DNA of 35,861 nt, taken from the NCBI RefSeq assembly GCF_900115225.1, contig NZ_FOVR01000023.1, positions 1-35,861 of the forward strand, written 5' to 3'. Below, piece by piece: positions 30,401 to 35,861 of the stretch (within the stretch, counting starts at the first letter, position 1; each line of letters opens with the position of its first letter). Under the pieces are notes generated by a model that made no database searches, was not told the origin of the DNA, and saw only the letters and a list, made by a program, of their open reading frames with translations. Position numbers and translations under genes: made by a program. This DNA comes from Cohaesibacter marisflavi. Lineage in GTDB: Bacteria; Pseudomonadota; Alphaproteobacteria; Rhizobiales; Cohaesibacteraceae.

Positions 30401-32752
30401 CTGATGATGGATGCCTATGAAACGTCTGTTGCGATCGCCCATAATGACATGATCCGATCCTTGAAGCGGCTCGGCCGGATGGCTGGCCATGGATCCGGAG
30501 CCATTGTCGAAGAGATCCCCGCACGCGAAATGAAGGCCCTCATTGTGGATCCAATTGAAGCGGTGGAAGCGGCGGCAAAACAGCGGGGTTTTTCTAAGGT
30601 CGACTTCTCTATCGTGCGCGATGCCTTGCAAGAGACCATTGGAAATGAAAAGGCCAATCTGTTTCGCCCGGAAGTTATCAAGGAAGGAGGTCAGCCGATC
30701 GTATTCTTCCGAGAAGGCGGAACGCTGAAGGCCTTGCGTTTGGCGGATGGTGAACTCGGGCAACAGCTCTATCGAAGCTTTACCGCAATGAACCATGTCG
30801 AGCGCACCATGTTGCTTGATATCCTCGCTGGATCTGCCAGCATGTTGCGCACCGGCATTACAGCAGCGCCGGAATTCATTGCCGCTAACATCATTCGCGA
30901 CCAGGCCATGGCAGCGATTTTCTATGGCCACCCCTTCAAACGCCTGAAAGCGACCTTTGATGGTGGTATGGATGAATTCTTCAGTCGGGAAGCAGCCCGT
31001 CACTATAACGCCATGGGTGGCATCATGGGTGGCGAAAATGTTGCCTCCCTCAGGGATGGTGCTTTAAGTCGCGATCTCAAGGCTTTGGAGAAAAAGGGTT
31101 ACATCACTTCGAAGATGGCTAACCCGATCACACATCCCTATCAATTTGCCAAAGGGCTTGCCTCCTTGACCGAGGTGTCCGAAACAGCCACCCGCCTCGG
31201 TCTCTTCCGCACCTTCTTTGAAGAGGGGCGCATGCGTGGCCTCGATGAATTCGAAGCAGCAACCGAGGCTGCCTGGCTATCCCGCGATCATCTCGACTTT
31301 GACCGGCGTGGTCTGCATATGATGGCGCTTTCGCGCATTGTTCCCTTCCTTAATGCCAGCTTACAAGGGCTCGACAAGGCCTCCCGCCTGATGATCACAC
31401 CATTGGCAAAGAAATATTTCGGCAAGGTGCTAACTGCTGAAGAGGAAAGGGCCATCCCTCAGGCAACAAAGGCATGGGCCCGACTATCAGCCTTGACTGT
31501 TGCTGGCATGGGGCTTCATGCCCTCATGAGCCAGTATGATGATTATCACGAGATCTCGGAAACCACGCGCGCCACGCACTGGATGATCAAAACCGGCAAT
31601 CGCTGGACTGCCATCCCCAAGCCCTTTGAACTGGCAATCATGCTCAACATCGCCGAAGCGGCCTATGATGGGGTGATCAATCAAGATCCAACAGCAGCAG
31701 AACGCTATATGGACAGCCTTTTTGAAGTCTTGCTTCCGCCCAATATCATGGAAAGCAATCCGCTGGTAAAAACCTATTTCGAGGTCAAAAGCAACAAGGA
31801 CTTTTTCACCGGTGCCGATGTTGTGCCCGAGCAGCTGCTCGGCTTAGAGCCGCGATTGCAATATACCGCTTCAACGTCCGAACTCTCCAAACAGATCGGC
31901 GACGTGCTTGGCTGGTCTCCTGCCTTGACGGACAAGATGATTACGAATTTCACGGGCGGTCTCGGGCGATCGGCTTTGTCAATCTACGATGCCTTTGGCA
32001 GCAACAAGCCCGGCCAATCAGCCGATGACATGGCCATTCTGCGCCGGTTCATCAAATCGGCATCGCGCGGATCCCGATCAACGCGGGAATTTTGGGCTCT
32101 GGTTGCCCCCAGTACGGGAGAATTCGAGGGGACGGTCAAAAGCTATCAGGCCATGCTCGATGCCGGGCAAACTGTCGAAGCTGACGACTATCTGGGAACA
32201 CTCGGCGAAGAACAGCGGGTTTATCTGACGTCCCGCTTCATGCAAGGCAATGCTGCCCAGGCAAAGAAAATGCACCCGCTCGATCGGGCCAGACGTGCCG
32301 TTCGGGCCATTTCTCGCCTTCGTAAGGATCTAGCTGATGATGAAGTTATAGGGGCAGATGGTCCTTTGAGCTCCATTCCGCGTAGTGATCGCGGGGCGAT
32401 GGTCGATATTCTTGAAAGCCTCGCTGTCAAGGAAGCACGCAATGCACTGGTACTCCTTGATCAGCCTGGATGGCAGCATCGAGGCCTGATGGATGTAGAA
32501 GGGCATTACCGCGAATTGGAAGCACTCAACCCGAAAATTCTCAAGGTGCTTGCGGATCGCTACGCTACTGGCGGCGTCGTGCCCTTTGAAACCGTGCAGA
32601 AAAGCTGGCCGGATTATCGCGCACGCTTGCTTGCAGATGGCTCTGACGCCCCGATGGCGGACTTTGTTGTCATGGCCAAACATGAGCGGGAACTCAACGG
32701 TGACAAGATCAAACGTCCGCCCAAAGCACTGGTTCCGGGGCTTGCGAACTAA
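27458..32752 (+). CDS. Giant polyvalent internal virion (ejection) protein
   Basis: A 1764-residue protein, the longest in the window, in the place of T7 gp16 (1318 aa). Domains seen: (1) about 305-433, a segment with DIDVFWGDYDLKTD, then GLKKIFEKHPEVYDDL and KAVIRFDYDGKEKTWLLSAYE. It resembles the phage Barnase-EndoU-ColicinE5/D-RelE-like nuclease (PBECR) domains. (2) About 600-670, an HEXXH metallopeptidase (IAHEVGHHID with H616, E617, H620, and TEGFAEFF with E657/E661). (3) About 1080-1500, similar to the C-terminal LPD38 region of large polyvalent phage proteins (ILAGSASMLRTGITAAPEFI, then WTAIPKPFELAIM). A Ser-rich repeat linker separates 1 and 2. It is probably ejected into the host. 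Enzyme activities are inferred from motifs. Confidence 0.85.
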   Translation: MSGQAEATIPNPFDQFDAEGSDPILMEAPRPGLSERFKINMEAATRQGTVVGALRDVSRPENRQRFDSRYESFPEWDTPIEGLAALTGQVAGTIVDAERGTPHLENLIPVGIGEKALAMSGRGLSALRARLFAGAVDAAAVNAVTDPVIQGIEMGAGFREEFDPIQFASSVGLGAVAGGVMGPITHRASSPQSHIAGEVADWANDRAPDMPARQADMLDTAVRSEPMDTPAMNPDLPDGKKLDFGNTEAATKAQSAVTASEVVSEPVSLGDRLQPRPAKPEVQAMARQTDAEPLWKDNGTWKATDPDIVEVGQFGPIVDIDAHNRQWSSVADRLKQMEAGEARGALDHPDLGDIDVFWGDYDLKTDTGAGLKKIFEKHPEVYDDLPEIIRSLEVVSKSDNRAILKSDKYKAVIRFDYDGKEKTWLLSAYEPTDDWRARGTTGRSDTYHADASSAAPTGNSIDPKSKNFNESQRAEGSTERSDSRQMDAHSSSTSSADQDMRLPQGESKGDPALQAAITRVDADANMIQDRLGAMSGEIRRNTDGIERTASNENHKAVGVRLVDIANRLYDLTGVAAVRRGIKKPLGQSKAGVLGTHNTRTGVIRIKDPNDIEVIAHEVGHHIDQKLGKDFSDLMAIYSRELEPMAPVGYSPDLWLTEGFAEFFRNFLMNPNYAAKHAPTFNRAFTDFLKSRKPEWLKGFVELQDLYYSWRTMPSGNAVSSSVVTSKIDGAIGQTIEEVKKSGIGQTIGDKLHNAYTNFMDAKHPIQQAVTELIKVYSENTGKQLDLAVKDDPYKLARMINGAQSAGHMDLMYGVHGYHQLEPQGPALRDAIIYAHGGGNVLSKHDPVITQDFGTYLWSRRALGEWYRYEAGDIPNTPDKFTKGDHEVVIREMEAKYPHFQQAAEMVYGWNKQLWKKKLDAGLISKEQYREGLQIRDYVPGLRKQDYPGNTKTEGKGARTGKQNQVNQFRGSNLDVINPLESLMMDAYETSVAIAHNDMIRSLKRLGRMAGHGSGAIVEEIPAREMKALIVDPIEAVEAAAKQRGFSKVDFSIVRDALQETIGNEKANLFRPEVIKEGGQPIVFFREGGTLKALRLADGELGQQLYRSFTAMNHVERTMLLDILAGSASMLRTGITAAPEFIAANIIRDQAMAAIFYGHPFKRLKATFDGGMDEFFSREAARHYNAMGGIMGGENVASLRDGALSRDLKALEKKGYITSKMANPITHPYQFAKGLASLTEVSETATRLGLFRTFFEEGRMRGLDEFEAATEAAWLSRDHLDFDRRGLHMMALSRIVPFLNASLQGLDKASRLMITPLAKKYFGKVLTAEEERAIPQATKAWARLSALTVAGMGLHALMSQYDDYHEISETTRATHWMIKTGNRWTAIPKPFELAIMLNIAEAAYDGVINQDPTAAERYMDSLFEVLLPPNIMESNPLVKTYFEVKSNKDFFTGADVVPEQLLGLEPRLQYTASTSELSKQIGDVLGWSPALTDKMITNFTGGLGRSALSIYDAFGSNKPGQSADDMAILRRFIKSASRGSRSTREFWALVAPSTGEFEGTVKSYQAMLDAGQTVEADDYLGTLGEEQRVYLTSRFMQGNAAQAKKMHPLDRARRAVRAISRLRKDLADDEVIGADGPLSSIPRSDRGAMVDILESLAVKEARNALVLLDQPGWQHRGLMDVEGHYRELEALNPKILKVLADRYATGGVVPFETVQKSWPDYRARLLADGSDAPMADFVVMAKHERELNGDKIKRPPKALVPGLAN

Positions 32753-32811
32753 CGGTTGACCGGTAGGGGAATGAGCGATCATAGGCAAAAAGCTTTTGTC
32801 AGGATCACACC

Positions 32812-35340
32812 ATGTCAGCTACGCCCATTACACAAGATGATCGCGACGTTTCCTATGTTGCAGTCGAAGCCCAAACTGAGTTCGCTGTCACCTACAAGTT
32901 TCAGGTAGATAGTGATCTTGTCGTATCGATCGTCGCCGAAGATGACAGCGAAACGGTCCTGACGCTAAATGTCGATTACACTGTCTCCGGCGCTGGCGAA
33001 GATACCGGCGGCACAGTCACCCTGTTGGAAGGCGCTGTTGAAGGAACTGAATATCGAATTCGGGGTGAAGCAAAACTCGTCCTTTATCAGAAGCTGACCA
33101 GCGCCAACTATTCTCGCGCTACGATCAACACGATCTTCGAGCGTTGCCTGATCTGGATCACGGAAACCCTTTCCAAGATCAATGTGGTCCAAACGGCCTT
33201 TGACTATTTCAACAGCACGACCGTCCCAGCCATTGAGCAGATCAAGAAGAACGTGGACGAAAGTCTTGCCCAAATCGTGACCCTCGAACAGAGCGCATCC
33301 GATAGCGCTGACGCTGTTGAGGCCGCTTTTGAAGATGCACTTCTTGAAAGTGAAACGCTTTCTCCATCCGGCCTGAAGACGCTTGTACTTCCGGATAACT
33401 CCACGATTTCACCCCTTGGCGCAACCCTTATGGCCGGTATTAGCCAAGCGGCAATGCAAACCACACTGGGTGTTTACAGCACGACGGAAGTTGATGCTGC
33501 GATAGCTGGCTTGGTTGATAGCTCGCCAGAAGCTCTTGATACCCTGAACGAACTTGCGGCGGCTCTTGGCAATGACGAAAACTTTGCTTCCACCGTAACC
33601 GATAGCATTGCGACCAAGCTAACCGCGTCTCAAGTCAATGGCGCTTATGACCCGCCAACCTGGTTTGTTCCTGATGAATTCAGTGCGGGCGGCACCTATA
33701 TTGATATTGTACGGGACCCAACTGATACGACACCGACTAAGCCATTTATATGGCTCGAAGGTAAAACAACGGGCAATACTTCTCGAAGTTACCCATTGGG
33801 AATTGCTGTTGTTGGCGAGGTAACGACAGGCGGAACAAGGGCCATATCTGGCATTCGCGCTGCTATGACAAATACAGGCACAGATAATGATTGTGTCGGC
33901 CTATCTGCCCGAACCACAAACAGTTCAAACGGTGGCATGTCTTGCGGCGTATTTGGGGCCGGTGCTGTAACGACAGCAACAGCAAAAGGAACCATGGGCG
34001 TCGAGGGACATATATATGTCAATAGCGGCGAGACAACCGCCCCTCGCGATGGTGCGGGGATAGGATGGCGTGCGGCGATGCACGCTTACTCTGACAGCTT
34101 GTCTAGCCCAGCCCACCATGGCCTAACAATCGATAGCCATGGGGCGACAGCTGGATATTACGGGTTCTGGAATGGCCTTACTATCGATGGCAATGCTTTT
34201 GCTCATAATGGCGATGGAGGCGGGAACGCTGGGACAGTTGGCATCCAATGTGGCAATTGGTCAAGCACGGCAAATTACCCAGAAATTGGCTGGAAAGTCG
34301 GATATGTCGGCACCTATCATATTGCTCGTGGTGCTAATGAGTTCAAAGTAAATTCAAACGACTTCCTAAACATCAACCCAACTGGCCATTCCAGATTTAT
34401 TTGTCGCCCTCTGGACACTACCTTTGGTGGCTTTCGTGTTGAAGTCGATGACGGGGCAGGTGGTTATGAAGGTGCGGCGATCTTTACGTGGGATGGAGCT
34501 GCCACAATTGTCGGGAACCAGCGTGCAGAACCTATCATTTTCAAAACAAATGATACAGAACGTATGCGCATCACGGCTGCCGGTGATATAGATACGTCAG
34601 GCCAAATTACTGGTGATGCGGTACAGTCCTCGGCAACTGACACTACGTCTGGTGCACTGCTGACTGTTGGGGCTGGTGGGCTACTTTCTCCCATTAATCT
34701 AGATGACGGCGACGATTTTGATGCCGTTGGGTTTAGTGGATTTTTCACCAATCAAAGCATAACTGCGGTTCCTGCAAATTCACCAGATGGAGACCGGCGC
34801 TACACTGGAATAAATCTTGATGGTAGTGACAACACAGGTTTTCAAGTTGTTAGTAATGCAAATGGTGATTTCTTCGGAAGAACAAAAATTTTCGGCGGTT
34901 CATATGCTGATTGGGCTATGTTTTTCAGCCAATCAAACATCGTCGGCACGGTCTCCAAGGATGGATCTGGTGTGCCAACAGGTGCTATCTTTGAGAAGGG
35001 GGCGGGCACTGGTTACATCTATTATAAGTACGCTGACGGGCGGCTAGAATACATTCGCGATGATGCTACTTTTGCCTACGTCGCGAGCGCTGACCTGCTC
35101 ACTTTTACTGAAACAATGGCCGTTACTTTTACGTCAGACCCAACGATGATAAGCGTTTGTCTGCCTTCTAACAGTTCAAATTATACAGGTGTGACGCTAA
35201 ATAATATTGGATGTCAGCGAGGGTTCGTGACTGGTTCTGCATTAACAGCTCAATTACCACGCACATTTGGCTCACCAGACTTCGAAAGCGGTGACAATAT
35301 CACAAACTGCAAACTCATGGTAACAGGGCGATGGTTCTAA
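32812..35340 (+). CDS. Tail fibre protein with T7 gp17-type anchor
   Basis: An 842-residue protein. Residues 1-150 have the T7 fibre N-terminal attachment pattern (YVAVEAQTEFAVTYKF, VDYTVSGAGEDTGGTVTL, LTSANYSRATINTIFE), which anchors fibres to the nozzle. A predicted coiled coil (150-190, KKNVDESLAQIVTLEQSASD) leads to the shaft unit DAAIAGLVDSSPEALDTLNE, frequent in fibre proteins. The rest is Gly/Thr/Asn-rich beta structure ending in LMVTGRWF. It would recognise the host surface. The distal part is unrelated to T7, as expected for host specificity. Confidence 0.87.
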   Translation: MSATPITQDDRDVSYVAVEAQTEFAVTYKFQVDSDLVVSIVAEDDSETVLTLNVDYTVSGAGEDTGGTVTLLEGAVEGTEYRIRGEAKLVLYQKLTSANYSRATINTIFERCLIWITETLSKINVVQTAFDYFNSTTVPAIEQIKKNVDESLAQIVTLEQSASDSADAVEAAFEDALLESETLSPSGLKTLVLPDNSTISPLGATLMAGISQAAMQTTLGVYSTTEVDAAIAGLVDSSPEALDTLNELAAALGNDENFASTVTDSIATKLTASQVNGAYDPPTWFVPDEFSAGGTYIDIVRDPTDTTPTKPFIWLEGKTTGNTSRSYPLGIAVVGEVTTGGTRAISGIRAAMTNTGTDNDCVGLSARTTNSSNGGMSCGVFGAGAVTTATAKGTMGVEGHIYVNSGETTAPRDGAGIGWRAAMHAYSDSLSSPAHHGLTIDSHGATAGYYGFWNGLTIDGNAFAHNGDGGGNAGTVGIQCGNWSSTANYPEIGWKVGYVGTYHIARGANEFKVNSNDFLNINPTGHSRFICRPLDTTFGGFRVEVDDGAGGYEGAAIFTWDGAATIVGNQRAEPIIFKTNDTERMRITAAGDIDTSGQITGDAVQSSATDTTSGALLTVGAGGLLSPINLDDGDDFDAVGFSGFFTNQSITAVPANSPDGDRRYTGINLDGSDNTGFQVVSNANGDFFGRTKIFGGSYADWAMFFSQSNIVGTVSKDGSGVPTGAIFEKGAGTGYIYYKYADGRLEYIRDDATFAYVASADLLTFTETMAVTFTSDPTMISVCLPSNSSNYTGVTLNNIGCQRGFVTGSALTAQLPRTFGSPDFESGDNITNCKLMVTGRWF

Positions 35341-35423
35341 GATCGAATGTTTATCGGTGGACTTAACAGCAGCATTTTTATACGGTCTCTCCAAATTGAT
35401 ATTTCGGAGGGATTGTAGCGTCT

Positions 35424-35612
35424 ATGGATCAAAAGACAATTTATGTTCATATAGGGACCTATAAAACTGGCACAACAAGCATCCAAAAATCTTTAGCGGC
35501 AAACCGTGATAAATTGATGGAATGTGGGCTCCACTATCTAAAGGCTGGGCTCAACAATGAGTTGAAAAAGCATATGGGCATACATGGTCCTGCTATTTCG
35601 ACCAAATTTTAG
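35424..35612 (+). pseudogene. Sulfotransferase-like gene fragment, truncated by an IS
   Basis: A 62-codon remnant starting ATG with GGAGGGA upstream. It begins MDQKTIYVHIGTYKTGTTSI. The segment HIGTYKTGTTSIQ at residues 9-21 matches the 5'-phosphosulfate loop of PAPS-dependent sulfotransferases (H-G--KTGTTS/T-Q). The usual family length is 250-350 residues, so most of the protein is missing. The frame is broken near 35610, where the IS3-family element begins. It is A+T-richer than the structural genes. It may have been a phage cargo gene that alters host surface glycans. Confidence 0.7.
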
Positions 35613-35614
35613 CC

Positions 35615-35861
35615 TGAATAAGGTGGATCTGATTATCTGTTCAGGCAGCCAGTTTTGTTGTTCCATTCATCGTGTTGTAGGCCTCATTCGGGGTCAGAAT
35701 GCCATGGGAAGAATGGGGGCGTAGTTCGTTATAGTAGGAGATCCATTTTCCAATGCCAGCCCTTGCTTCTGATCCCGTCTCAAATGCATTGAGATAGATG
35801 CACTCGTATTTGATAGATCGCCAGAGCCGTTCGATCATCCGGTTATCGACCCAGCGCCCAC
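35615..35861 (-). mobile_element. IS3-family insertion sequence, 3' end (continues past the window)
   Basis: The element is recognised by its transposase gene. The likely terminus begins near 35615 with TGAATAAGGTGG; IS3-family ends start with TG. The other end and any target duplication lie outside the window, so the exact border is uncertain. Confidence 0.65.
35641..35861 (-). CDS. IS3-family transposase OrfB, C-terminal part (partial)
   Basis: Read leftward from the right edge, the frame gives GRWVDNRMIERLWRSIKYE, the region with the last glutamate (the E of the DDE triad, in MIERLW) of the IS3-group integrase core. It continues with YLNAFETGSEAR, then WISYYNELRPHSSHG and TPNEAY, the standard C-terminal signature. 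It ends TKLAA at 35641. The first two catalytic aspartates lie beyond the edge. The protein would move the insertion sequence by copy-out-paste-in transposition together with OrfA. Confidence 0.92.
   Translation of the reverse strand, partial: GRWVDNRMIERLWRSIKYECIYLNAFETGSEARAGIGKWISYYNELRPHSSHGILTPNEAYNTMNGTTKLAA

Overview
The window is almost entirely one temperate bacteriophage of T7-like (podovirus) architecture from an alphaproteobacterium, probably of the Hyphomicrobiales or a related order. The host inference rests on the phage-borne GapR-family protein, the style of the small XRE regulators and integrase, and the mid-50s GC content as judged by eye; no host genus can be named.

Layout. 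Positions 1-978 hold the 3' end of a tail-fibre gene and its companion. 1074-2400 is a lysis cassette (amidase endolysin with a C-terminal membrane segment, overlapping Rz/Rz1-type spanins, a one-TM coiled-coil protein). 2423-2627 is an attachment site: a 42-nt copy of the 5' half of a tRNA-Arg(TCT) gene flanked on both sides by GTGAGAC-type repeats. 2638-6172 reads leftward: a small protein, a tyrosine integrase, a three-gene regulatory operon, and a lysogeny pair (a CI-like repressor plus a membrane protein). A 17-bp operator, GTYACA-N5-TGTGAY, recurs in front of the leftward operon and between repressor and cro. 6270-13730 is the rightward early operon: Cro, further HTH proteins (one with a DnaA domain IV-like C-terminus), GapR, several small proteins, a Toprim primase and a P-loop replicative ATPase. 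It is interrupted by an opposite-strand two-TM gene at 9902-10594. 13994-14267 is a dense cluster of GGGGACAC repeats with an AT-rich segment, a candidate replication origin.

14334-35340 is the late module in T7-like order: terminase small (candidate) and large subunits, a GNAT-like small protein, a small conserved protein, portal, scaffold, major capsid, small head protein, terminator, tail tubes A and B, and internal virion proteins of 187, 829 and 1764 aa (the second with a lysozyme-like domain; the third with a nuclease-like domain, an HEXXH zincin and a polyvalent-protein region), then a T7-type tail fibre. 35424-35861 is a sulfotransferase gene fragment cut by an IS3-family element that runs off the window.

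How it works together. The repressor and Cro-like proteins probably act on shared operators. The initiator-like protein, primase and P-loop ATPase would replicate the genome with host DNA polymerase, since no phage DNA or RNA polymerase gene is present. The T7-like virion would inject a very large, multi-domain ejection protein. The attachment site has phage genes on both sides (lysis to the left, integrase to the right), so the sequence reads like a circular or excised form, or a tandem junction, opened in the tail-fibre region next to the IS.
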